This document shows, in pieces, positions 27,317 to 34,415 of a stretch of 48,718 nt of DNA. The translations under genes were made by a program, and so were the position numbers. The notes under the pieces were generated by a model. It ran no database searches and was not told where the DNA came from. It saw only the letters and a list, made by a program, of their open reading frames with translations. Source of the stretch: DASUXY01 sp036377675 (GTDB lineage Bacteria; Bacillota; Bacilli; Bacillales; Amphibacillaceae); assembly GCA_036377675.1 (NCBI GenBank), contig DASUXY010000036.1, forward strand, positions 1 to 48,718. Reading direction: 5' to 3'. The first letter of the stretch is position 1, and each line of letters begins with the position of its first letter.

Positions 27317-28372
27317 TTAATGAAATGGATTTAAACTTTCTTTTCCTGTTAAATTTTCAATCATTTTAACGAGTAACTGAATTTCTTGCTCAATATCTTT
27401 AAAGCTAGCTGTTTCTACAGGAGAATGCATATAACGTAACGGTAAAGAAACGAGAGCAACGGGAACTCCTCGACCCGTAAGTCGCATGCGATCAGCATCT
27501 GTCCCTGTCAAACGCGGTGTTAGTTCATATTGGACGTTCATCTTTAATTGTTGTGCAGTTCGTTCCAGTAAATCATTTATTTTCAAATGAATCGGTGCAC
27601 CTTTTGCTAATACAGGTCCGTTTTCTAATTTAATATCGCCGTATTTTTTCGTATTAACGCCTGGATAATCGGTAGCAAAGGTGACATCACAAGCTATAGC
27701 CATCGTCGGCTGAATCCGACTAGCTGCAAAATAAGCGCCGCCCATATTCGTTTCTTCATTTACAGTGCTAGCCGCATAAAAACCAACTTGACACCCTCTT
27801 TCTTCTAATTGTCGCATCACTTCGGCAACGATAAATGCCCCGGTTCGATTATCTAATCCACGTCCAGCTATGTAACGATCCTCAAGGATTTCTGGCTCGG
27901 TTTTATATACGACGAGATCGCCAATTTGGACATGTTGTTCTGCTTCTTCTTTCGATTGATATCCACAATCTATAAATAGGTCCTCCAACGTAAAATCGTC
28001 TTTTAAACCACCGTGGTGTTGAGCATTGACACCGATCACTCCAGTAACCGTTTTATTCCTGCCTATTACGGTTACTTTCATTCCAACAGCCGCTTTTGGA
28101 TTAATACCTCCTACCTTGTCGAAATAAAGAAACCCTTTCTTATCGACATGATTGATAATCAATGCTATTTCATCCGCATGACCAGCTAACAATACTTTAA
28201 AATCAGCTTCTGGATTTAAGACCCCAATCACATTACCGACATCATCTGTTTGCACATCATGAGCAAATTTTTGAATATAACTGAACCATTTTTTCTGAAT
28301 GCCTCTTTCTTGTCCCGATGGTGACGGAGTTTTTAATAATTCGAACAAAAAATTCCAATTTATTTCTCCCAT
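27317..28372 (-). CDS. ytoP: M42-family metallo-aminopeptidase (YtoP type)
   Basis: Cytoplasmic di-zinc aminopeptidase of 351 residues, related to glutamyl/deblocking aminopeptidases and cellulase-M-like proteins. Expected metal ligands are visible in order: AGHADEIA (His, Asp), DNRTGAF (bridging Asp), VNEETNMGGA (catalytic and metal Glu), CDVTFATDYPG and the C-terminal YMHSPVETAS (His). Start: ATG at 28372, nine bases after GGAGG; a TTG at 28375 is also possible. The natural peptides cannot be deduced. Confidence 0.93.
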   Translation of the reverse strand: MGEINWNFLFELLKTPSPSGQERGIQKKWFSYIQKFAHDVQTDDVGNVIGVLNPEADFKVLLAGHADEIALIINHVDKKGFLYFDKVGGINPKAAVGMKVTVIGRNKTVTGVIGVNAQHHGGLKDDFTLEDLFIDCGYQSKEEAEQHVQIGDLVVYKTEPEILEDRYIAGRGLDNRTGAFIVAEVMRQLEERGCQVGFYAASTVNEETNMGGAYFAASRIQPTMAIACDVTFATDYPGVNTKKYGDIKLENGPVLAKGAPIHLKINDLLERTAQQLKMNVQYELTPRLTGTDADRMRLTGRGVPVALVSLPLRYMHSPVETASFKDIEQEIQLLVKMIENLTGKESLNPFH

Positions 28373-28679
28373 CAATAAACGCCTCCTGATTCAATCCTTT
28401 TTCAATCCTTTCATAAAGGGATCACACTCTAGTATAAGCGACGGAACCCGCTATTATCATAACAAACTTTTCTTCAAGACGAGTTACTTTTATTTAGAAA
28501 ACCGTAATCTACATCACTTTTGAAAAACGTTTCATAAAGGGCTGTTATTTAATTAATGAACGGACAAGTTATCAATGGTTAATTCATATTTGAACAACGT
28601 AATTTGCTTGAATAAAATACGTATGGTATGATTATATAATGTGTGTAAATTGAATAAAATAATATGGGAGTTGTTCAGC
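28373..28679. promoter_or_regulatory. Divergent region with the yugI promoter
   Basis: 307 bases between divergent genes. For yugI, TTGCTT (28604-28609) and TATGAT (28627-28632) are spaced by 17 bases with an extended -10 TG, so this is a good promoter. An imperfect cre-like palindrome TGAAA-N4-TTTCA lies at 28521-28534, but its centre is one base off the CcpA consensus. No small gene is seen. Confidence 0.6.
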
Positions 28680-29063
28680 ATGACAGATCAATTGGCAGTT
28701 GACCAAGTTTTACAAGGGAAAGTGACAGGAATCCAGCCCTATGGAGCGTTTGTCGCTATAAATGACGATATTCAAGGGTTAGTACATATTTCAGAAATCA
28801 CCCATGGATTTGTAAAAGATGTCAATGATCATTTAGCGATTGGGGATGAAGTAACAGTTAAAATCCTCCATATTGATGAAAAAAATGAAAAAGTATCTTT
28901 ATCGATTCGCGCTACGATCGAGCCATTAGAAAAACAAGCAAAACCGAAAAAGAAACGTGAGAAACAGCAAAATCAGCAGACAAGCGGATTCAATACGTTA
29001 AAGGATAAATTAGAAGAATGGATTGCTCAATCAGAACACCGTGAAAAAACGTATAAAAAATAA
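28680..29063 (+). CDS. yugI: S1-domain RNA-binding protein, general stress protein 13 type
   Basis: A protein of 127 residues. An S1 RNA-binding domain spans about 6-78 (GKVTGIQPYGAFVAINDDIQ, LVHISEITHGFVKDV, VSLSIRAT). A lysine/glutamine-rich linker follows, then a conserved C-terminal helix GFNTLKDKLEEWI. This is the layout of B. subtilis YugI (GSP13), a ribosome-associated stress protein. GGGAG lies nine bases before the ATG. An upstream in-frame start at 28641 has no ribosome binding site. Confidence 0.92.
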   Translation: MTDQLAVDQVLQGKVTGIQPYGAFVAINDDIQGLVHISEITHGFVKDVNDHLAIGDEVTVKILHIDEKNEKVSLSIRATIEPLEKQAKPKKKREKQQNQQTSGFNTLKDKLEEWIAQSEHREKTYKK

Positions 29064-29066
29064 GTG

Positions 29067-29093
29067 AAAAAGCAGCATGTCGCTGCTTTTTTT
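29067..29093 (+). terminator. Terminator of yugI
   Basis: AAAAAGCAGC and GCTGCTTTTT pair around a 5-base loop and end in a T7 run directly after yugI. Confidence 0.92.
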
Positions 29094-29205
29094 AGTTTTA
29101 TATTTAGCGATTGCCGACTACTTCCTTCTTGATTTCCTATGTTCCTTTCGTTAAAGTAAATTCACATGAGCGATATAAAGAGCCAATTTTGAGGGAGGTT
29201 CATCA

Positions 29206-30555
29206 ATGACCCACATTCAATTTTCATATGATTATGCGCAACGTTTTTTTAATCGACATGAATTGGACAAATTAAAGCCATTTATACATGTTGCTCACAA
29301 TCAAATCCATCAAAAAACAGGTATCGGGAAAGAATTTCTCGGGTGGGTTGACTTACCGAAAACATACGACCGAACTGAATTTTCAAGAATCAAATCGATT
29401 GCTGAAAACATAAGAAAACATACAGACTTCTTCATTGTAATAGGAGTTGGTGGTTCCTATTTAGGGGCACGTGCTGCACTCGAAATGTTAACGCATTCTT
29501 TTCATAATATTCTTTCTGAAGAACAGCGACAAGCTCCACAAATCTTGTTTGTTGGCCATCATCTTAGCTCTACATATATGAACGAACTGTTCGATGTTCT
29601 AGAACATAAAGATGTCTCGATTAACGTCGTTTCGAAAAGCGGAAAAACGACAGAACCAGCCATCGCTTTTCGAATTCTCAAAAAGTATCTCGAACAAAAA
29701 TACGGAAAAGAAGAAGCTAAACAGAGAATCTATGTGACTACGGATCAAAAAAATGGCCCTTTAAAATCAATTGCTGATGAAGAAGGTTATGAAACGTTTG
29801 TCATTCCAGGTGATATCGGAGGGCGATACTCCGTTTTAACGGCCGTTGGACTGTTACCCATCGCGGTAGGTGGAATATGTATTAAAGAAGTAATGAATGG
29901 AGCTTATCGAGCGATGAGCGAATTAATAGACCCCTCTCTCGAACGGAATCCAGCCTATCAATATGCAGCGCTACGAAATATTTTATATCACAAAGGAAAA
30001 ACGATTGAACTGCTCATCCATTATGAACCACGCTTACAATATTTTGCCGAATGGTGGAAACAACTTTTTGGTGAAAGTGAAGGTAAAGATCATAAAGGAA
30101 TTTTTCCGACATCTGCCACCTATACAACAGACCTTCACTCGATGGGACAATATATTCAAGAAGGACGGCGTGATTTATTCGAAACGGTTCTATACGTTCA
30201 ATCACCAAGAAAAAATTTAACGGTACAAGAGGATATATTAAACATCGACAACCTTAATTATTTAGCTGGAAAATCAATTCATGATATCAATATAAAAGCT
30301 TCACATGCTGCCCTGCTAGCCCATACCGAAGGGGGAGTCCCAAACCTAATTGTCAAACTTCCACAATTAGACGCCTTTACATTCGGTTATCTCGTCTATT
30401 TCTTTGAAAAATCATGTGCGATGAGTGGATATCTACTCGGAGTAAATCCATTTGATCAACCTGGAGTAGAAGCCTATAAACAAAACATGAATGCATTACT
30501 TGACAAACCTGGATTTAAAAAGGAAAAAGAAATGTTAGAAAAGCAATTAAAATAG
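29206..30555 (+). CDS. pgi: Glucose-6-phosphate isomerase
   Basis: Glycolytic isomerase that interconverts glucose 6-phosphate and fructose 6-phosphate, 449 residues. Family motifs include GVGGSYLGARAALE, the sugar-phosphate loop VVSKSGKTTEPAIAF, the catalytic-glutamate region FGESEGKDHKGIFPTSATY, and the C-terminal GVNPFDQPGVEAYK. GGGAGG precedes the ATG. It lies next to yugI as in other Bacillus. No terminator directly follows; the likely one lies 3.8 kb away, beyond an inserted element. Confidence 0.97.
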   Translation: MTHIQFSYDYAQRFFNRHELDKLKPFIHVAHNQIHQKTGIGKEFLGWVDLPKTYDRTEFSRIKSIAENIRKHTDFFIVIGVGGSYLGARAALEMLTHSFHNILSEEQRQAPQILFVGHHLSSTYMNELFDVLEHKDVSINVVSKSGKTTEPAIAFRILKKYLEQKYGKEEAKQRIYVTTDQKNGPLKSIADEEGYETFVIPGDIGGRYSVLTAVGLLPIAVGGICIKEVMNGAYRAMSELIDPSLERNPAYQYAALRNILYHKGKTIELLIHYEPRLQYFAEWWKQLFGESEGKDHKGIFPTSATYTTDLHSMGQYIQEGRRDLFETVLYVQSPRKNLTVQEDILNIDNLNYLAGKSIHDINIKASHAALLAHTEGGVPNLIVKLPQLDAFTFGYLVYFFEKSCAMSGYLLGVNPFDQPGVEAYKQNMNALLDKPGFKKEKEMLEKQLK

Positions 30556-30644
30556 ATGTTGAGTTACATCGTGCTCCTTTTATTTATTGTATGTTTAAAA
30601 ACGCCTATAAGTGGTTATATTAATACTGTAAGACTTTCTCGTAT

Positions 30645-30653
30645 TCCCCCTGT
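30645..30653. repeat. Candidate attL core TCCCCCTGT
   Basis: Nine bases identical to 34416-34424. One more upstream position is shared in TA(T/C)TCCCCCTGT. It lies 90 bases after the pgi stop. Confidence 0.5.
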
Positions 30654-30655
30654 AA

Positions 30656-30733
30656 AATTATGCTTACATTTAACGTGTTTTAATAACCGTTAATCGTTGA
30701 TGTACCAACGATTGTGAGCATAATTCTTTTTTT
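30656..30733 (+). ncRNA. Three-stem structured RNA or terminator at the element's left end
   Basis: An outer 13-bp stem (30656-30668 with 30713-30725, one G-U) encloses two hairpins, TTAACG/CGTTAA (30670-30675, 30688-30693) and TCGTTG/CAACGA (30694-30699, 30706-30711), and is followed by CTTTTTTTA. This would fold as a three-way junction ending in a T run. It could terminate pgi read-through or be a short RNA. Confidence 0.5.
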
Positions 30734-30816
30734 ATGCCTTGCATTAAAACACTTTAAAATGCATTAATCTGTGGCAAGATTGTGGCTAAATTTGGAGCTC
30801 GATAAATTAGTTATAT

Positions 30817-30842
30817 AGGCGTATGCAAGGGAATGGTATGTT
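30817..30842. repeat. Left copy of a perfect 26-bp inverted repeat
   Basis: All 26 bases (core GGCGTATGCAAGGGAATGG) are the exact reverse complement of 33121-33146. The pair encloses all element cargo but not the integrase gene. Confidence 0.95.
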
Positions 30843-30875
30843 AAAAAACTTTTTAAATAACCGTCCACACTGTGC

Positions 30876-31094
30876 GTGGGAAAGCCTACCCATTTTGGGT
30901 ATACTTTCTCTGACGTAGAAGAATTAATAGGTGCAAGAGGGAATCAAGCTAGAAGGATATTAAAGTTAAATGATTTGATTCCTGAACTTCAAGAGTTAAT
31001 TAGTGAAGGTAAACTAGGAACAACAGCAGGTGAACAGCTTGCACATTTAACGGAGGATGATACAATGTTTTATTACTCATTTTTAGGAGGATGA
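30876..31094 (+). pseudogene. ParB/Spo0J-like fragment (DNA-binding HTH part)
   Basis: 72 codons from a GTG with no good ribosome binding site. The sequence VEELIGARGNQARRILKLND followed by LIPELQELISEGKLGTT and AGEQLAHLTEDD resembles the helix-turn-helix middle of ParB/RepB partition proteins (usually over 250 residues). The N-terminal CTPase/nuclease-like domain is absent, since the frame is closed upstream, and the reading ends abruptly in TMFYYSFLGG. It is most likely a truncated remnant of a plasmid or phage partition gene. Its last codons contain the ribosome binding site of the next gene. Confidence 0.65.
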
Positions 31095-31096
31095 TT

Positions 31097-31420
31097 GTGT
31101 TGCTTAAAACAAGAGAAGATTTTAAGAGTGAAGATGAATATAGAAAATATACGAAAACAAGCGATTTTTTGGAAGAGTATTCTTGGAAGGGAAAGGCTAG
31201 GGAACAAATTATTCAAGAAATGGCATTACCAGACTATGAACAGGAACTTTTAGAAGAAGCGATGGGGTATTGTGGAGCGAAAGGTGAATATTCAGGGATT
31301 GAATTAGATCGCCACATTCTTTTATTGTTGGATTTGGGCGATCATCCTGAAGGTGAAAGAATCCGAAGTAATTTGAAGAAATTTTACGAACGGAAAGGAG
31401 ATGCAACGATCAAACTCTGA
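31097..31420 (+). CDS. Unknown small charged protein whose gene ends inside a palindrome
   Basis: A soluble protein of 107 residues rich in Glu and Lys (REDFKSEDEYRKYTKTSDF, QEMALPDYEQELLEEAMGY). I do not recognise a family. The GTG at 31097 is taken as start because AGGAGG ends six bases before it; an ATG at 31091 abuts that site. The stop codon at 31418-31420 falls inside the 25-bp palindrome of repeat unit 1, so gene and repeat look like one module. The preceding ParB fragment overlaps its start region. Confidence 0.6.
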   Translation: MLLKTREDFKSEDEYRKYTKTSDFLEEYSWKGKAREQIIQEMALPDYEQELLEEAMGYCGAKGEYSGIELDRHILLLLDLGDHPEGERIRSNLKKFYERKGDATIKL

Positions 31421-31453
31421 TTATCAGAGTTTGAAATACATTTTCCACGCACG
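31398..31453. repeat. Palindromic repeat unit 1
   Basis: GAGATGCAAC at 31398-31407, then a 12-bp-arm perfect palindrome at 31410-31434 (arm TCAAACTCTGAT) and ACGCACG at 31447-31453. It has the same layout as units 2 and 3 but an unrelated palindrome. It overlaps the 3' end of the gene at 31097-31420 and abuts unit 2. Confidence 0.8.
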
Positions 31454-31506
31454 AGATGCAACAGTTTCCCGTTCCGGAAAATTTTCCGTATCGGGTTCCA
31501 CGCACG
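31453..31506. repeat. Palindromic repeat unit 2
   Basis: GAGATGCAAC at 31453-31462, an interrupted palindrome at 31468-31495 (perfect inner CGGAAAATTTTCCG at 31475-31488 and outer CCCG/CGGG) and ACGCACG at 31500-31506. The ACGCACG of unit 1 shares its last base with this unit, so the two are in tandem. Confidence 0.8.
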
Positions 31507-31596
31507 CACGGGCGCACGATAAGAGTAATAAAGGAAGAAAGTATGATGCGTATTTAGTGCTGAAGGACGGGGGAAAATTGGGATGGAGTTTCCGAA

Positions 31597-31646
31597 AAAA
31601 ATATAAAAATAGTGGTGGGTTGTCTCTCCACTATTTTTATATTTTT
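31597..31646. terminator. Strong bidirectional terminator inside the element
   Basis: A 19-bp perfect stem (31597-31615 with 31628-31646; AAAATAGTGG/CCACTATTTT at the loop side) with A/T runs on both flanks. It ends the leftward operon at 31647-32735 and blocks rightward transcription from the repeat units. Confidence 0.92.
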
Positions 31647-32117
31647 TTATTTCAACGCTCTAGGATGTAACACTTCAACATTTTCAATTTCTTCAATCAC
31701 TGCAGGATATGATTCTTTAATAGGAGATTTCACAGTGAAAGTTATATAGTCACCATTTTTTAAATTTATGCCTGTCCTAGGTATTGAAAAAAGACTCAAC
31801 CCACCTATCGATTCAAAATATTTTATATGTTCTTCTTCCAATTCCTTCCCATCATTAGATACTATAAACATGCTATTGTAATAATCTTGAAATTGATTAT
31901 CCATATGATGAAAGTAATCTATTTCAAACTCACTATCTTGTTTTTCTCTTTGATCAAGATAACCAAAGTAATAATAGCCTGACATTTTATATTCAATCTC
32001 TTCTTCTGTTATTTCTGCAATTTCCACTTCCTTATTTTTAGCATTTATTTGTTTATAGAAAATAAATGTCATGACTATTATTATACATAATAACAAAAAG
32101 ACAACTATCTTTTTCAT
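31647..32117 (-). CDS. Small membrane-anchored or exported protein, unknown
   Basis: 156 residues. Residues about 4-22 form one hydrophobic segment (signal anchor or signal peptide); the rest is acidic and soluble. The C-terminal GDYITFTVKSPIKESYPAVI resembles the last strands of small OB-like exported Bacillus proteins of the DUF3221 kind, but this is a weak impression. AGGAG lies ten bases before the ATG, and the gene follows the protease-like gene by 18 bases on the same strand, so they form an operon ending at the strong hairpin. It could be a partner or inhibitor of the neighbour; that is speculation. Confidence 0.65.
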   Translation of the reverse strand: MKKIVVFLLLCIIIVMTFIFYKQINAKNKEVEIAEITEEEIEYKMSGYYYFGYLDQREKQDSEFEIDYFHHMDNQFQDYYNSMFIVSNDGKELEEEHIKYFESIGGLSLFSIPRTGINLKNGDYITFTVKSPIKESYPAVIEEIENVEVLHPRALK

Positions 32118-32135
32118 TTTAGCGAAACTCCTGTT

Positions 32136-32735
32136 TTAATGTTTTATAAAAATAATTTTAATTGGGTCTAAAGCAGTTCCATAATTTTTTTGATTAACTG
32201 TACTCCCAGAAGAATGGGCTCCTATAACCTTGTTTGTATTATTATCTAAAACAGGCGCACCACTTTGTCCACCGTAAGTATCAATCGTATAACTTAAAAC
32301 CCCATTACTCAAGCTAGCACTTCCACTCATTATATACTGATTATAATTTGGTTTATCAGCAGGATATCCTCCAACTTTTACAGTTCTTGAAGAAGCATTT
32401 TCTAAATCTAAAGTCCCTGCCCCGACAGATAAATCCTCCTGCATTGTAACAACTCCGAAGTCAGTAGCGATTTGCCCACTATTCACATATTCAGATGGAA
32501 TTTTCCATTTTTCTAGATATTGCTCTTCATTTAATATCTTGTTACTTTCAGCTAAAAAGGATAAATCTATATCTTTCCCTTTCATGATACGACTTGATGA
32601 TTCGTCACCTTCTTTCACCGAATTCGAATAGATAGGTTCTTCATGTATGGTTAAAGGACTTGCATTTGCAAACATAGGAACGGACAACAAAAATAAAGCG
32701 GATAGTAAACCAACAACACCAATCTTGTTTCTCAT
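32136..32735 (-). CDS. Secreted glutamyl-endopeptidase-like protein lacking the catalytic-His segment
   Basis: 199 residues with a clear signal peptide (about 1-26, ending ANA). The C-terminal half matches V8/glutamyl endopeptidases: ATDFGVVTM holds the catalytic Asp, and YTIDTYGGQSGAPVLDNN holds the nucleophile Ser. The segment with the His (usually TAGHC or similar) is missing, and the protein is about a third shorter than the family. It reads through without stops. It is therefore probably inactive, either an in-frame deletion derivative or a repurposed binding protein. The ATG at 32735 is used because AAGGAGTG lies six bases before it. Confidence 0.75.
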   Translation of the reverse strand: MRNKIGVVGLLSALFLLSVPMFANASPLTIHEEPIYSNSVKEGDESSSRIMKGKDIDLSFLAESNKILNEEQYLEKWKIPSEYVNSGQIATDFGVVTMQEDLSVGAGTLDLENASSRTVKVGGYPADKPNYNQYIMSGSASLSNGVLSYTIDTYGGQSGAPVLDNNTNKVIGAHSSGSTVNQKNYGTALDPIKIIFIKH

Positions 32736-32872
32736 TAATGACACTCCTTCTATATTATATATTCAAACTTCTAAAACATTTCAATTCTAAAATGATGGGT
32801 GGGTTGATTGACTATACAATATCATAGAATAGTATTTTTGTAAAGTTCTGACATTTTGAAAATCTATTATAA

Positions 32873-32980
32873 TATCGATCCTTTCCCCTTTTTAAATGGA
32901 CTAAAATTAAACATGAAGAAATATTAAAACAGGTCGCTCAGTATGATGAATCGGAGCAACCTGTTTTTTTATGGAAGTGA
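32873..32980 (+). pseudogene. Possible 3' remnant of a gene with its terminator
   Basis: An open stretch with no start codon and coding-like composition (KHEEILKQVAQYDESEQPVF) ends in TGA at 32978. Within it, AACAGGT...ACCTGTT (32928-32934, 32959-32965) plus GCTC/GAGC form a terminator stem followed by T. It could be a gene tail left by deletion, or just the terminator. Confidence 0.3.
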
Positions 32981-33026
32981 ATGTTGACAGGAACTCTGGA
33001 CAAAATGTCCACTTGAAATCACGCAC

Positions 33027-33087
33027 GAGATGCAACGTCTAGAGGTGGAAAATTTTCCACCTCTAGAGTGCGGAGCACACACGCACG
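33027..33087. repeat. Palindromic repeat unit 3
   Basis: GAGATGCAAC at 33027-33036, preceded by ACGCAC as in unit 2. A perfect 30-bp palindrome follows at 33038-33067 (half-site TCTAGAGGTGGAAAA), then ACGCACG at 33081-33087. Same orientation as units 1 and 2, 1.5 kb away. Units 2 and 3 share GGAAAATTTTCC at their palindrome centres. Confidence 0.85.
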
Positions 33088-33120
33088 TTATTCTCCACTA
33101 GGACTGTCTTAAATTAACTC

Positions 33121-33146
33121 AACATACCATTCCCTTGCATACGCCT
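33121..33146. repeat. Right copy of the 26-bp inverted repeat
   Basis: Exact reverse complement of 30817-30842, located 30 bases upstream of the integrase ATG, in its probable promoter region. Confidence 0.95.
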
Positions 33147-33176
33147 GCCCAATATGTATGAAAGGGATGGATAAAA

Positions 33177-34361
33177 ATGAGTAAATTACATAAAACAAAA
33201 GAGAAAGAAGTATTTTATTACTTTTTGAAGAGTGGAAAGAAGAGGTTTATGTATCGTCATTTGTATTATGATCTGCTAGGAAAAAGAAGAGAACGAAAAA
33301 AAAGCGGTTTTAAATCCTTAGAAGAAGCTCAAAGGGAATTGATTAAACTAAAGGCTTCCATGCTAGATAACAATCAATTACAAACTGATAAGCATGATTT
33401 GAACGTATCACAATGGATAGATATATGGTATCAGACATATAGCAGTGACTGGGCTGTCTCCACAAGAGAAGCACGTAAAAACACGATAGAAAAGCACATT
33501 AAAAGGTTGATAGGCAATATAAAACTTAAAGACATCACAAAAACCATTTATATTAATAGGTTTTTAAATGTGCTAAAAGAAGAAGGTTTTAAACCTCATT
33601 CAACAAACAGTATGCACGCTACTATATCAACTGCACTTAATGCTGCGGTAGAAGATGATATTCTTGATAGGAATAGAATAAGAAGCGCACCTATTGAAAA
33701 ACCTAAAAGACTTACCAACTTTCTAACACCGTATGAATTAAACATTTTCTTACGTTACGCTAAAAGGGAAAGAATTTCAGATTATACCCTTATTTCACTA
33801 TTGGCCTATACTGGTATGCGCTCTGGTGAAGCTTTAGGGATGCACTGGTCTGATATTGATTTCAAAGGAAACACCGTATCTATTAAGCGTACACGTGATG
33901 TTCTTGGTACTCGTAAACCCAAAACCGATAATAGTATTCGTACAATTAAAGTTGATGGGCTTGTATTTCAACAATTAAAAAAGTACCGTGCCTGGTGTAT
34001 GCAACGTAAGCTAGAATGTGGAGAGCAATTAGCAGATGATGATTATATCTTTTTAAATAATGATGGTTCTATGTATTATTACAAAGAACTTCTATCAATT
34101 GCTATAAGACGTATCTACCGTAACATCAAAAAAGAAAAAATAAAGATTAATACAATTACTGGCCATGGTTTGAGACATACCCACTGTACTATCCTTTTAA
34201 GTGAAGGTAATCAAGTAAAAACAGTGGCTGATAGGCTCGGTAATACTCCAGAGACTATTTTTGAAACGTACTCCCATTCTTTTGAGGAATTAGAAGAACA
34301 AGCAGTACATTCATTCAGTCAATCGTTACAAAGTGTGGCTGAATCTGTGGCAGAAAAATAA
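33177..34361 (+). CDS. Tyrosine recombinase (phage/ICE-type integrase)
   Basis: 394 residues. An N-terminal arm-binding domain (GKKRFMYRHLYYDLLGKRRERK) is followed by a SAM-like core-binding domain (NVSQWIDIWYQTY) and a catalytic domain with Arg in YTGMRSGEAL, a Lys near RKPKTDN, His-x-x-Arg in GHGLRHTH and the nucleophile Tyr in FETYSHSFEE. All catalytic residues are present, so it may be active. AAAGGG precedes the ATG. The last codons contain two TGTGGC motifs, so the gene overlaps the probable attachment site, a common layout in temperate phages and ICEs. No excisionase gene is recognisable. Confidence 0.93.
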   Translation: MSKLHKTKEKEVFYYFLKSGKKRFMYRHLYYDLLGKRRERKKSGFKSLEEAQRELIKLKASMLDNNQLQTDKHDLNVSQWIDIWYQTYSSDWAVSTREARKNTIEKHIKRLIGNIKLKDITKTIYINRFLNVLKEEGFKPHSTNSMHATISTALNAAVEDDILDRNRIRSAPIEKPKRLTNFLTPYELNIFLRYAKRERISDYTLISLLAYTGMRSGEALGMHWSDIDFKGNTVSIKRTRDVLGTRKPKTDNSIRTIKVDGLVFQQLKKYRAWCMQRKLECGEQLADDDYIFLNNDGSMYYYKELLSIAIRRIYRNIKKEKIKINTITGHGLRHTHCTILLSEGNQVKTVADRLGNTPETIFETYSHSFEELEEQAVHSFSQSLQSVAESVAEK

Positions 34362-34415
34362 AAAGTTCCGTGTAAGCGTTGGTAATGTAAGCATTAGGGA
34401 TAACTATTGTTTTAC

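Larger units (their letters stand above)
30556..30875. other. Left end of the integrative element: att core, structured region and arm-like repeats
   Basis: 320 bases without a gene. In order: candidate att core TCCCCCTGT (30645-30653); a three-stem structure with a T tail (30656-30733); a pair of TGTGGC motifs (30770-30775, 30781-30786); and the left 26-bp inverted repeat (30817-30842). ACGCCTATA at 30601-30609 is the inverse of 30814-30822. Confidence 0.6.
32736..33176. other. Gene-poor stretch upstream of the integrase
   Basis: About 440 bases holding, in order: the AT-rich promoter region of the leftward operon; a possible gene tail with an overlapping terminator hairpin (32873-32980); repeat unit 3 (33021-33087); and the right 26-bp inverted repeat (33121-33146), which ends 30 bases before the integrase start. 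Confidence 0.6.

Noticed and set aside
28521..28534. CcpA (cre) site before ytoP and yugI
   Set aside because: TGAAA-N4-TTTCA looks similar, but the central CG is shifted by one base relative to the cre consensus.
30656..30733. tRNA or tmRNA fragment as att target
   Set aside because: The three-stem fold has no T-loop motif (GTTCRAA), no anticodon arm and no CCA end.
31401..31670. Open frame of 89 codons through repeat units 1 and 2 (contains HARDAT...GKFS...THAR)
   Set aside because: Its start codon abuts GGAG with no spacing, it runs through two palindromes and a terminator stem, and its composition is explained by the repeats. The same reading recurs in unit 3, which reflects DNA repetition more than a protein.
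31398..33087. Classical integron attC sites
   Set aside because: The ends GAGATGCAAC and ACGCACG do not match RYYYAAC/GTTRRRY, and the recombinase nearby is a phage-type integrase, not IntI. Only the general architecture is alike.
31398..33087. CRISPR array
   Set aside because: Only three units, with palindromic unit-specific centres rather than constant repeats and unique spacers, and no cas genes.
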